From: Endomicrobium proavitum
GTDB taxonomy: Bacteria; Elusimicrobiota; Endomicrobiia; Endomicrobiales; Endomicrobiaceae
NCBI RefSeq assembly: GCF_001027545.1
Contig: NZ_CP009498.1
Coordinates: 1,178,001-1,242,000, forward strand
Direction: 5' to 3'
Length of the DNA stretch: 64,000 bases
Shown here: in pieces, positions 15,618 to 23,768 of the stretch
How the letters are laid out: each line of letters opens with the position of its first letter
Numbering within the stretch: position 1 is the stretch's first letter
Translations under genes and position numbers: made by a program
The notes under the pieces: model-generated
What the model was told of the DNA's origin: nothing
The model's input: the letters and a program-made list of their open reading frames with translations, nothing else
The model's database searches: none

Positions 15618-16301
15618 TTATTTCTTCTTCATTGTTTTTCTAAACGCTTGGACGCCTTTACCGACGGCTTTAATTGTTTTTTTAACTTTTTTTATTTTAG
15701 AGCCGGCAGCTTTCAAACTTTTTTTAACCGTCTTCTTTGCCGTCTTAACTTTACTATCTGCTTTTTTAACAGTCTTTTTTATAGTTTTAGCTTTTTTACC
15801 GTATTTAATTTTATTTTCCGCTTTCTTAACCGCTTTTTTTGCCTGTCTTATTTTTCTTTCAACTTTTTTCTTTTCTGCATTTACAGTTTTTGCGGCTTTT
15901 GCGGCAACTTTCTGAAACTGTTTAGAATCTTTTATTTTAACAATAAGTTTTTCCGGCAAGCCAACAACGCTTGCGTTTTTCCAGAGTTTTTCCAACTCAT
16001 AAGTTTCGCGCACGCCGGGCGACATAATATGAACCACAAGTCCGCCGTAATCTATAACTCTCCAAGATTGCGAAGAAATTCCCTCTCTGCGCACAACAGC
16101 CACGCCCTCTTCTTTAAAAGTTTTTTCTATTTCGGCGGCAATTGCGTTTATCTGCGGAGAAGATTCCGCCGTAGTAACTACAAAATAATCGGATATTGCC
16201 GTTAAACTGCGCACGTCTAAAATAACGGTATTTACGGCTTTTTTATCGTCTGCAATCTGCGCCGCTTTCACAGCCAAACCACGGAAATCAATTTTTTCCA
16301 T
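15618..16301 (-). CDS. rsfS: Ribosomal silencing factor RsfS with a long lysine-rich C-terminal tail
   Basis: Residues 1-~110 are a standard RsfS domain (AVNTVILDVRSLTAISDYFV, GISSQSWRVIDYGGLVVHIM). RsfS binds ribosomal protein uL14 and blocks 30S-50S joining in starvation. Normal RsfS is ~110-130 residues; here another ~115 follow, made of repeated Lys/Ala/Val heptad-like units (KKAVKKAENKIKYGKKAK, KTVKKSLKAAGSKIKKVKK), resembling histone-H1-type tails. The tail is likely to bind rRNA or DNA. GAGGG precedes the ATG, which overlaps the end of the LCP gene by 14 nt in a nadD-yqeK-LCP-rsfS run, a common arrangement. Confidence 0.9.
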   Translation of the reverse strand: MEKIDFRGLAVKAAQIADDKKAVNTVILDVRSLTAISDYFVVTTAESSPQINAIAAEIEKTFKEEGVAVVRREGISSQSWRVIDYGGLVVHIMSPGVRETYELEKLWKNASVVGLPEKLIVKIKDSKQFQKVAAKAAKTVNAEKKKVERKIRQAKKAVKKAENKIKYGKKAKTIKKTVKKADSKVKTAKKTVKKSLKAAGSKIKKVKKTIKAVGKGVQAFRKTMKKK

Positions 16302-17385
16302 TTTGCCCTCTTTTTAATGTTTTACTTTTATCAAATTTATCGTAAACTTCACAATCCGCGCCAACCAAAACGCCGGCGCCGTAATAACTGTTTTTATTAT
16401 ACGAAATTATTATGTTTTGACAACCTAAAATTTTTGCAAGTTTCAACGACAGCGCAAAATTTCCTTTGTAATCTTTAATTATTGTTTGCTCGTAATACTC
16501 GGGGTAGTTGCTCCAATCCGCAACGTCAAACTTTTTTTCTCTTAAAAACCATGAAACTTTCTCGCCCATTCGCTGTTTTTTTGACGCGTTTCTAACTTCT
16601 ATTGTTATGTTTGGGAAATCTTTTAAATTTGTTTGCGGAAAATAAACTTCTTCAAAAAAAGCGTCGGCATTTTGCGAATCCGTAATAGTTCTTGCATGCG
16701 AGTTTCTAACGGGCAAATCGCAAAACATTATGAGCGTTTTTTTGATATCAAAATACAAAACGCTCCAGCTTAAAGCTTTTTTTGAAATATTTGTGTTGAA
16801 ATTTTTATAACCGCTTCTTGCTTTAAAAAAATCAACCAGCGTTCCTGATTTTATTTTTTTTACAACGTTTTTAGCAACTTGCAGTTGTTGAAAAAGTTGA
16901 AATGTCCTTGAGCCGGAACTTATATCTACAATAATATTCTTTTGTTTTTTATCAACAAATTCCGAAAAAACATCATAATCCATAGCTATGTAATAATCGG
17001 CTTTAAAATTATCGTTTGTAATTTCCGCAAGCTCAGCAAGACAATTTTCAACGGCGCGATTAATATCTTTTTGAGCAAGTTTGTTAAAGTTAGCTTTAAG
17101 ACTTTCGGCTTTTACTCGCTTTTTTAAAACAACAACGTCCGTATTAACCGTAACAATTTTTAAAACTTTAGATTTTTTTTCATAAGAAATAAGAAAAGCG
17201 TTTAGCTCTTGAGGCAAAGTTTTTTCCGTTCCGTATAAAATTAACGTAAAACGCGTTGTATCCGAAGACATTAAATTTTTTATAAACGGGTCTGTTCTAA
17301 AAAAAGTAAAATATGCTGCGACAATAATAATTATTGCCGCGGCAAACGCTATAAGATATTTTTTTAATTTTTCATTTTGCGGCAT
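16288..17385 (-). CDS. LytR-CpsA-Psr (LCP)-like protein with LytR_C domain
   Basis: The 365-residue protein has one N-terminal membrane anchor (YLIAFAAAIIIIVAAYFTF), then a divergent LCP-like core (TRFTLILYGTEKTL, KVLKIVTVNTDVVVL, KADYYIAMDYDVFSEFV) and a C-terminal LytR_C-type domain (NITIEVRNASKKQRMGEKV, then KILGCQNIIISYN). LCP enzymes attach glycopolymers from lipid carriers to peptidoglycan or other envelope acceptors. The canonical arginine-rich catalytic pocket (GxDxR..DT pattern) is not obvious, so this member may be non-catalytic or use a different site. Position between yqeK and rsfS, with 14-nt overlaps on both sides, is conserved context for such proteins. Confidence 0.75.
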   Translation of the reverse strand: MPQNEKLKKYLIAFAAAIIIIVAAYFTFFRTDPFIKNLMSSDTTRFTLILYGTEKTLPQELNAFLISYEKKSKVLKIVTVNTDVVVLKKRVKAESLKANFNKLAQKDINRAVENCLAELAEITNDNFKADYYIAMDYDVFSEFVDKKQKNIIVDISSGSRTFQLFQQLQVAKNVVKKIKSGTLVDFFKARSGYKNFNTNISKKALSWSVLYFDIKKTLIMFCDLPVRNSHARTITDSQNADAFFEEVYFPQTNLKDFPNITIEVRNASKKQRMGEKVSWFLREKKFDVADWSNYPEYYEQTIIKDYKGNFALSLKLAKILGCQNIIISYNKNSYYGAGVLVGADCEVYDKFDKSKTLKRGQNGKN

Positions 17386-17944
17386 AAAAGTTCCATGTGT
17401 CTAACGTTTGGGCGCAAAACCACTTTTCGTTATTTATTACAAAATATATTTTATGTTTTAACACTTCTACAAAAGCTTTATCTAAATCTTTCTTCGCAAG
17501 CGCTCTTATTTTTGACGCGTTTTTATATTTTCTGTCTTCCGAAACGGAGTCCGCTATAAAAATTATTTTTTCAAGTTTTGACATATTTTCTCTGCCGAAA
17601 GTATGGTTGGCTATTGCGCTTAAAATATCTTTATTTTTTACGGCAAACTTTTCTTTTGCAATAAACGCCGCAGCGTTGCCGTGAAGAAGTTCCGGCGCGT
17701 ATTTTTTTATTTCGTTAAAGTATTTCGGTTTTGTTCTGTTTTTAAAAAACCCGAGAAAATCTTTACCCTGCATAAATTTTGCGCAGTCATGTAAAAGCCC
17801 CGCGGTTTGCGCGCTGTAAATATTTTCGCCGTTTTTTGCCGCAAGCTCTACCGCAAGTTTTGACACGGCAAAAGAATGCTCAAAACGTTTCGGGCTTAAA
17901 TGTTCGGATAGATATTTGAATATTTCTTCTTCAAGATTTTTCAT
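17372..17944 (-). CDS. yqeK: YqeK-type HD hydrolase (symmetrical Ap4A hydrolase)
   Basis: The 190-residue HD-domain protein has the YqeK pattern: RFEHSFAVSKLAVELA gives the first His, GLLHDCAKFM the HD pair, ELLHGNAAAFIAKE and AIANHTFGRENMSKLEKIIF the later His residues, and IADSVSEDRKY the final Asp. YqeK enzymes cleave diadenosine tetraphosphate to two ADP. The gene sits 92 nt after nadD and overlaps the LCP gene by 14 nt, the usual nadD-yqeK neighbourhood. Confidence 0.92.
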   Translation of the reverse strand: MKNLEEEIFKYLSEHLSPKRFEHSFAVSKLAVELAAKNGENIYSAQTAGLLHDCAKFMQGKDFLGFFKNRTKPKYFNEIKKYAPELLHGNAAAFIAKEKFAVKNKDILSAIANHTFGRENMSKLEKIIFIADSVSEDRKYKNASKIRALAKKDLDKAFVEVLKHKIYFVINNEKWFCAQTLDTWNFYAAK

Positions 17945-17977
17945 TTTATATGCTTTGCCGAAGCTGCCTTAAAAAAA

Positions 17978-18046
17978 CAACGGCATACCCCTCACACTGC
18001 CCTCTTCCGCAAGGGGCGAGGGAACAACGTCGCTTTTCACTTTGCC
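17978..18046. repeat. Repeat block at the nadD stop (GGCAAAGTGAAAAG plus CCCTCGCCCC palindrome)
   Basis: On the - strand GGCAAAGTGAAAAGCG (18046 to 18031) supplies the last codons and TGA stop of nadD. It is followed by CCCTCGCCCCTTGCGG and GAGGGGTATGCCGTTG. A relative of the second part lies at 63563-63694 (GCAAGGGGCGAGGG). Confidence 0.65.
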
Positions 18047-18624
18047 ATCATATATAAATTGTGTTCTTTTATATAGCCGTAAACTTTGTCATCTAAAAGT
18101 TCCGCGGCTTTTTTATCATTTTGCGAAATCATTTTTCTTATTTCTGTTGACGAAATATCTTTAGCCGGAGTTTCAATAAAAATGCATCTGTTGTAATAAG
18201 GCGTATCTTTTGAAATTTCGGTATTAGGACGTTTTGCGACTATAAATTTATATTTTTGGGCAAGATAGTTTATGTTTTTCCACGCGGGCAGTTCCAAAAG
18301 AGAGTCGGAACCTATTATCATAAATATTTCATCGTTCGGATAAAGATTTTGAAAATGGTCAAGCGTTTGATAAGAGTAAACGGTTGTTTTTTGCTCTGCT
18401 TCAAAAAAACTTATTTCTGTTTTAGGCAAACCGTTTACGGCAAGCTCCAGCATTTTGCTTCTGTCGGAAATATCCGCGTATTGTTTGGTTTTATGAGCAG
18501 GAGCGTAGGCGATAACAAATATAATTTTATCAAGCCCGAAAGATTGGACGGCAAGTTTTGCAATTTGGACATGCGCATTATGAACAGGATCAAACGAGCC
18601 GCCGAAAATTGCAATTTTTTTCAT
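18037..18624 (-). CDS. nadD: Nicotinate-nucleotide adenylyltransferase NadD
   Basis: The 195-residue protein begins with the nucleotidyltransferase motif GGSFDPVHNAHVQIAK (residues ~8-23) and has IIGSDSLLELPAWKNI and the C-terminal ISSTEIRKMI motif, all diagnostic for NadD. It adenylylates nicotinate mononucleotide to deamido-NAD. ACGGAA upstream may serve as a weak ribosome site. The last codons and stop lie inside a dispersed repeat, so the C-terminus (MMAK) is partly repeat-derived. NadA, the quinolinate synthase of the same pathway, is at 47612-48523. Confidence 0.95.
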   Translation of the reverse strand: MKKIAIFGGSFDPVHNAHVQIAKLAVQSFGLDKIIFVIAYAPAHKTKQYADISDRSKMLELAVNGLPKTEISFFEAEQKTTVYSYQTLDHFQNLYPNDEIFMIIGSDSLLELPAWKNINYLAQKYKFIVAKRPNTEISKDTPYYNRCIFIETPAKDISSTEIRKMISQNDKKAAELLDDKVYGYIKEHNLYMMAK

Positions 18625-18739
18625 ATGTTATTCCGTTCCATAAGCGTCTGATAGCCGTGTCGCTGCGGGTCAGTGGTAAAGGGGACGGGGCTATTGACCC
18701 CAACTGATGTGTAACTACCTCCGTCCACTTTACCAAAGC

Positions 18740-20005
18740 TTATTTTCTTATGTTGCCTTGACCTCTAACAATGTATTTTGTAGTAGTCAATTCTTTCAAA
18801 CCCATTGCTCCGCGGGCATGAAGTTTTTGTGTGGAAATGCCTATTTCGCAGCCAAGTCCAAAAACGCTGCCGTCGTGAAGTCTTGTGGACGCGTTGACAA
18901 AAACGCCTGCAGAATCGACCTGCGCCAAAAATTTATCGGCGGCAGATTTATCTTTTGTAACAATAGCGTCGGAATGCTGCGAACCGTATTTGTTTATATG
19001 CGCAATAGCTTCATCTAAAGAATTTACAACTTTTATTGAAATAATTTTATCGTGATATTCGGTGCTCCAATCCGCTTCTACAGCTTCTTTAGCTTCGGGA
19101 ATAATATTGCGCGCCAAAGGACATCCGCGAACTTCAACGCCTTCTTCGGAATAAAGTTTGCATATTGCAGGCAAAACTTCGGCGGCAACATCTTTATGCA
19201 CAAGCAAAGTTTCCATAGCATTGCAAACCGCAGGACGCTGACATTTTGCATTAACGGCAATTTCAAGCGCGGTTTTTAAATCCGCATCTTTATCTATATA
19301 TGTGTGACACAAACCTTTACCGTGCGACAAAACAGGTATTAAAGTATTTTTGCGGATAAAATTTACCAGCTCTTCGCTTCCGCGGGGAATAAGCAAATCT
19401 ACATATTTATCTAACGCCAAAAGTTCCGTTACGGCGCTTCTGTCGGTAGTGTCTATAAACTGTATTGCGCCCGCAGGCATGCCGGCGGCAACAGCAGAAT
19501 CATAAATTATCTTTGCCAAAATTCTGTTGGAATTCATGGCTTCCGAACCGCCTTTTAAAATTACGGCATTGCCGGCTTTAAGGCAAAGCGTAGCCGCATC
19601 AACGGTAACGTTAGGACGCGCTTCGTAAATCATAGCTATAACGCCAAGAGGAACTCTTATTTTTTTTACGTCAATATTTTGGGCAGGTTTTAAATCTTCA
19701 ACAATTTCGCCGACGGGGTCTTTAAGCGCGGCAACATCTCTAACGCCTTGTATCATTGCGTTAACGCGCGCTTCGTTAAGAGTGAGACGATCCGTTAAAA
19801 CCGCGGCAAGCCCCGCTTCTTTTGCGGCTTCAACGTCTATTTCATTATGAAAAAGTATATCTTTGGCGTTTTTAGATAAAGCGTCGGCCATAGCTAAAAG
19901 TATTTTACTTTTCTGCTGGGCAGTCATAACGGCAAGCGCGCGCGAAGCGTCTTTTGCGCTTGCGGCCTGCGACAACACTTTTTGTTTTAATTCATTGTTT
20001 TCCAT
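18740..20005 (-). CDS. proA: Gamma-glutamyl phosphate reductase ProA
   Basis: The 421-residue protein is full length. It has VPLGVIAMIYEARPNVTVDA, CLKAGNAVILKGGSEAMNSN, the catalytic Cys region NAKCQRPAVCNAMETLLVH, and DSAGVFVNASTRLHDGS followed by GLGCEIGISTQKLHARG. It reduces gamma-glutamyl phosphate to glutamate semialdehyde for proline synthesis. GGAG lies just before the ATG. proB is not adjacent, which is somewhat unusual. The sequence after its stop (18625-18739) is a repeat-like block with GGTAAAGTGGACGG and GGGGTCAATAGCCCC. Confidence 0.96.
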   Translation of the reverse strand: MENNELKQKVLSQAASAKDASRALAVMTAQQKSKILLAMADALSKNAKDILFHNEIDVEAAKEAGLAAVLTDRLTLNEARVNAMIQGVRDVAALKDPVGEIVEDLKPAQNIDVKKIRVPLGVIAMIYEARPNVTVDAATLCLKAGNAVILKGGSEAMNSNRILAKIIYDSAVAAGMPAGAIQFIDTTDRSAVTELLALDKYVDLLIPRGSEELVNFIRKNTLIPVLSHGKGLCHTYIDKDADLKTALEIAVNAKCQRPAVCNAMETLLVHKDVAAEVLPAICKLYSEEGVEVRGCPLARNIIPEAKEAVEADWSTEYHDKIISIKVVNSLDEAIAHINKYGSQHSDAIVTKDKSAADKFLAQVDSAGVFVNASTRLHDGSVFGLGCEIGISTQKLHARGAMGLKELTTTKYIVRGQGNIRK

Positions 20006-20048
20006 AAATTTTCTCCGGCAAAATTTCTGCCTGCAATGCTATATGCAC

Positions 20049-20054
20049 ATTATA
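20049..20054 (-). promoter_or_regulatory. -10 box of proA
   Basis: TATAAT on the - strand (20054 to 20049) gives a ~36-nt leader containing GGAG before proA. The -35 region is poor. Confidence 0.45.
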
Positions 20055-20119
20055 ACATAATGTTAACTGCTTTAATTTTATATCTTGAAACGCATTAAAA
20101 GATGCGAAAAGCCAATTTC

Positions 20120-20608
20120 TTATTGTGCGGATATCTCTTCAAAAATAAGGGTTTTATCGCCCGAGTATAAAATCAGCTGATGCTCTCCGTTTAATTTCCA
20201 AGCTGAAACATTTTTTAAGAGTTGAAAATAATCTTGTTCGCTAAGCCCTTTTGGAGTAGAAATTGCCGCCATAAGCGTTGACGCTGCGGGCTTAAATGTT
20301 ATTGAGAAATCTTTGCCGGCTTCGTAAGGCGCGCTATATCTGTTTGGAGCGGCTTTTCCGGAAGCTTTTTTATCGTCAAATTTAATTGTATAAACATCGC
20401 TGAATTTTTTACGGTCAATTTTTTCTCTGTCAAAAATTAAAGTTCCGCTTTTTTGCGCCGACTCTACTATTATTAACTGCCACGTTTTTCCTTCCACGTT
20501 TTCTTTAAAAACCGATAATCCCGAAGAAGCTTTAGAACAAGCCGCAAAAAACAAAGACAACACAACCGCAACCGCTAAAACGGATTTTAAAACATTTAAT
20601 TTTTTCAT
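20120..20608 (-). CDS. META-domain (HslJ-like) lipoprotein
   Basis: The 162-residue protein has a signal peptide with lipobox (FFAACSKAS, Cys at ~24). The mature part follows the META/HslJ pattern: GKTWQLIIVESAQ, PNRYSAPYEAGKDFSITF, AASTLMAAIS, SEQDYFQLLKNVSAWKLNG and LYSGDKTLIFEE. META-domain lipoproteins are envelope proteins; E. coli HslJ is linked to heat shock and novobiocin resistance, without known biochemistry. The upstream interval (20609-20687) is a heptamer repeat array shared with the acnA 3' end. Confidence 0.85.
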   Translation of the reverse strand: MKKLNVLKSVLAVAVVLSLFFAACSKASSGLSVFKENVEGKTWQLIIVESAQKSGTLIFDREKIDRKKFSDVYTIKFDDKKASGKAAPNRYSAPYEAGKDFSITFKPAASTLMAAISTPKGLSEQDYFQLLKNVSAWKLNGEHQLILYSGDKTLIFEEISAQ

Positions 20609-20645
20609 TTTACCCCTCTCATTTTTATGCTGTCAGCTGCCGTGC

Positions 20646-20698
20646 CGCCTTGATACCTATTACTTATTATCTGTTATCTATTACCTGTTATTTACTTG
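20646..20698 (-). repeat. Degenerate heptamer array at the acnA stop codon
   Basis: Seven-nt units (on the + strand TACCTAT, TACTTAT, TATCTGT, TATCTAT, TACCTGT, TATTTAC) run without a break. On the coding strand of acnA the array begins with GGCAAGTAAATAACAGG, so the last codons and TAA of acnA are part of it. Confidence 0.75.
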
Positions 20699-22613
20699 CC
20701 TTTTCTTTAATCCAATTTAACAATCCGCCGGCAAGCAGAATTCCTTTTTGTCTTTGCGTTAAGTTGTAGTTGGCTTTTATTTTTATGCCTTTACCGGCTA
20801 TTAAAATATTAAAATCTTCGCCGTTTTCTAAAATATCTTTTGCGCGTGAAAATGAAAAATTATCGCCCTGATTTATTTTATCGTAATCTGCCGGATTGTC
20901 AAAAGTTAACGGAATTATTCCGAAATTTATTAAGTTTGCCAAATGTATTCTTGCGAAAGATTTTGTAAGAACTATTTTTATATTTAAAAATCTCGGAGCA
21001 AGCGCGGCATGTTCTCTTGATGAACCCTGTCCGTAATTTTCGCCGCCTACAATAACTCCGTTGGGAATTTTTGAAGCTCTTTTTGCAAAATCGGCGTCAA
21101 CGGCGCCGAAAGTAAATTCCGAAATTTTCGGCAGGTTTGAACGGTAAGGCAAAATTTTTGCGCCCGCCGGTAAAATATGATCGGTGGAAATATTATCGCC
21201 AACTTTTAAAGCCACCACGACGTCCGTAGTTAAATCAAAAGCAAACTGTTTTAACGAAACGATATTTGGACCTTTTACAACTTCAACTTTAGAACCGTCC
21301 GCTTCCGGCTGCTGAAATTGCGCGTCGTCAACAAGAAATTTTTCCGGCGTTTTTATTTTAGGTTTTGCTCCGAAATATTCGCTTGGGTCGGCGGCCTCGC
21401 CCGAGAGAGCCGCGGCAAGCGCAACTTCGGGGCTGCACAAATAAACTTTAGCGTCTTTGGTGCCGCTGCGGCCTTCAAAATTTCTGTTAAACGTTCTAAA
21501 AGAAACAGCTCCGCTTTTTGGCGCCTGCCCCATGCCTATGCACGGGCCGCACGCGCTTTCTAAAACTCTTGCGCCGCTTTCAATAATATTAAACAGCGCT
21601 CCGCTTTGCGAAAGCATAGCCAAAACCTGACGAGACCCGGGAGAAACAACAAAGCTTACGTTTTTATTTATTTTTTTGCCCTTTAAAACTTCCGCGGTTA
21701 AAAGCATATCGCTAAGAGAAGAGTTGGTGCAAGAACCTATTCCAACCTGATCTACTTTTATACCTTTAATATCTTTAACTTTTACAACTTTGTCCGGCAT
21801 GTGAGGCTGGGCAATAAGCGGCTCTAAAGTTGAAAGATCTATAACAATTTCGCCGTCGTAATCTTTTTGATCGTCGGCAATAATTTCCGTCCACGCAGAG
21901 ATTCTGCCTTGACGGGCAAGAAAATCTTTCGTTATTTCATCCGACGGAAAAATGCTTGTTGTTGCGCCAAGCTCCGTGCCCATGTTTGTTATTGTGGCTC
22001 TTTCCGGAACCGTTAACGTTTTCACGCCGGCGCCTGCAAACTCGTAAATTTTCCCGCGGCCGCCTTTAACGGTTTCAAGTCTTAAAAGTTCAAGAATAAT
22101 ATCTTTTGCGCTGACCCAGTCTCTTAATTTTCCGGTAAGATTAACTTTAATAATTTTCGGCATTGTAATATAAAACGGCTGCCCCGCCATTGCGCAGGCA
22201 ACGTCTAAACCGCCGGCGCCGAAAGCAAGCATGCCTATTCCGCCGCCCGTGGGAGTGTGCGAGTCCGAACCTATTAAAGTTTTTCCGGGAACGCCAAACC
22301 TTTCCAAATGAACCTGATGGCAAATGCCGTTGCCCGCGGGAGAAAAAACTATTCCGTATTTTGAAGCTATAGTCTGCAAAAATTTATGGTCGTCGGCGTT
22401 TTCAAAACCGCTTTGCAAAGTGTTGTGATCAACATAGCTTACGGAAAGTTCGGTTTTTACTTTCGCAACTCCCATAGCTTCAAACTGCAAATACGCCATT
22501 GTGCCCGTAGCGTCTTGCGTAAGCGTTTGATCTATTTTAAGCGCAATTTCCGCGCCGGCTTCCATTTTGCCGCTGACCAAATGTTTAGAAATAATTTTTT
22601 TTGCAACGTTCAC
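20688..22613 (-). CDS. acnA: Aconitate hydratase
   Basis: The 641-residue protein is the shorter aconitase type. The [4Fe-4S] cysteines are in GIGSCTNSS and SACGPCIGMG; other motifs are GSDSHTPTGGGIGMLAFGAG, VVSPGSRQVL and GGENYGQGSSREHAAL. It isomerises citrate and isocitrate; the related homoaconitase/isopropylmalate isomerase activities are less likely for a single-chain enzyme of this type. It starts at GTG after AAGGGGAAG. No other TCA gene is adjacent, so it probably serves a partial pathway to glutamate. The last residues are encoded by the heptamer array. Confidence 0.94.
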   Translation of the reverse strand: MNVAKKIISKHLVSGKMEAGAEIALKIDQTLTQDATGTMAYLQFEAMGVAKVKTELSVSYVDHNTLQSGFENADDHKFLQTIASKYGIVFSPAGNGICHQVHLERFGVPGKTLIGSDSHTPTGGGIGMLAFGAGGLDVACAMAGQPFYITMPKIIKVNLTGKLRDWVSAKDIILELLRLETVKGGRGKIYEFAGAGVKTLTVPERATITNMGTELGATTSIFPSDEITKDFLARQGRISAWTEIIADDQKDYDGEIVIDLSTLEPLIAQPHMPDKVVKVKDIKGIKVDQVGIGSCTNSSLSDMLLTAEVLKGKKINKNVSFVVSPGSRQVLAMLSQSGALFNIIESGARVLESACGPCIGMGQAPKSGAVSFRTFNRNFEGRSGTKDAKVYLCSPEVALAAALSGEAADPSEYFGAKPKIKTPEKFLVDDAQFQQPEADGSKVEVVKGPNIVSLKQFAFDLTTDVVVALKVGDNISTDHILPAGAKILPYRSNLPKISEFTFGAVDADFAKRASKIPNGVIVGGENYGQGSSREHAALAPRFLNIKIVLTKSFARIHLANLINFGIIPLTFDNPADYDKINQGDNFSFSRAKDILENGEDFNILIAGKGIKIKANYNLTQRQKGILLAGGLLNWIKEKASK

Positions 22614-22645
22614 TTTTGCTTCCCCTTTTAAAAAATTTTTATGTT

Positions 22646-23716
22646 TTACAATCTTGATGCAAACGCGCCCGAAAGCATCGGACAGTTTTTGCAGTATTTA
22701 TGAACTTCGCAATTGTCGCTTAATAATTTTTTGCGAATATCTACAAGCTCCGGAGTATTGCCCGCGTTAGCGTCAAAAATATTTCCGCGCATTGCAGGGT
22801 CTTCGTTGCGGCCGTAAAAGTCGCAGCACATTGTGTAAGCTCCGGCGGCGTTTACTAAAAGCTGCTGCCACGGAATTAAACATTTTTTATCTTTTTTATT
22901 TTTTATTTCTCTTTTTACCGCCGCAGGATAAAAAACGTCTATGCCGAAATTTTTCTTCTTATTTTTAGAAACAAAATCAGCATACGCAGTAAAATCGTCA
23001 AAAATTGTTTCGGACGTTTCGCCTTTGTAAGGCTGGCAAATATTAAACTTTACGGAGTTGCAGCCTATGTTTTTACAAAAATTTATTATTTCTAACGGAC
23101 GGTTAGGATTTTGTTCTAAAACGCTTTTTAATAAAACATAAGAAGCGTTTACCGTAATTTTTTTTGAAATTCCAGGAATAACTTCCTTGAGTTTTTCTAT
23201 GGTATTATCATAAACCGACAATTGAATTTCGTCAACTCCGGCTTTTAAAAGCGCGAACACATTTTCAATATTTAGCAACGTTCCGTTTGTAATCATTCCG
23301 CATCTTAGTTTGCGTTTTTTTATTGTTTTTATAATTTCAAAAATTTCTTTATTAAGCAGCGGCTCGCCGCCGGTAAGCCCCGCAATAAGAAGCCCTTTTG
23401 ATATTTTTAAATTCAGAAGTTTGTTTACAAACTCCGCGGACATATCCGTATTTACGCCTTCTATAGATTTATCGCCCACACAAAAAGAGCAATTTAAATT
23501 GCAGCGCGTTGTAACAGACAGCGACAGCAAAACAGGCAAACAGGAAGACGCTTTAACAGTTGAGCTGCGCGGTAAAATAAAACCTTTCGCATAATTTACA
23601 AGCCCAAGCTTTGGCAAAGCAAATCCAAATTTAGAACCTGTAAGCGTTTTTAAATATCTCTTTATTTTAGCGTTTATCATAATTTTATTTCTTGTCATTG
23701 AAATGAAAAAAGGCAT
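22646..23716 (-). CDS. Radical SAM/SPASM-type protein
   Basis: The 356-residue protein has the radical SAM motif CNLNCSFC (C72, C76, C79), then GLTGGEPLLNKEI and GMITNGTLLN. The C-terminal part has cysteines in MCCDFYGRNED and CEVHKYCKNCPML, a SPASM-like auxiliary cluster region. Such enzymes modify peptides or small molecules, or act on cell-surface precursors; the substrate is not recognisable. Start alternatives at in-frame ATGs ~6 and ~12 codons later cannot be decided because no Shine-Dalgarno is clear. It follows the GT9 gene on the same strand, so a glycan or surface link is plausible. Confidence 0.85.
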   Translation of the reverse strand: MPFFISMTRNKIMINAKIKRYLKTLTGSKFGFALPKLGLVNYAKGFILPRSSTVKASSCLPVLLSLSVTTRCNLNCSFCVGDKSIEGVNTDMSAEFVNKLLNLKISKGLLIAGLTGGEPLLNKEIFEIIKTIKKRKLRCGMITNGTLLNIENVFALLKAGVDEIQLSVYDNTIEKLKEVIPGISKKITVNASYVLLKSVLEQNPNRPLEIINFCKNIGCNSVKFNICQPYKGETSETIFDDFTAYADFVSKNKKKNFGIDVFYPAAVKREIKNKKDKKCLIPWQQLLVNAAGAYTMCCDFYGRNEDPAMRGNIFDANAGNTPELVDIRKKLLSDNCEVHKYCKNCPMLSGAFASRL

Positions 23717-23719
23717 TGC

Positions 23720-23768
23720 CGTTGCTTACCGCCTTCGCATCTCAACTTCCTACCCTCTGCCTTTACAA
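23720..23768 (-). repeat. Purine-rich array at the GT9 stop codon
   Basis: On the coding strand of the GT9 gene the stop is followed by AAAGGCAGAGGGTAGGAAG, then GCGGTAAGCAACGGCAATG. This is the family described for acnA, metW and dnaQ. Confidence 0.65.
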
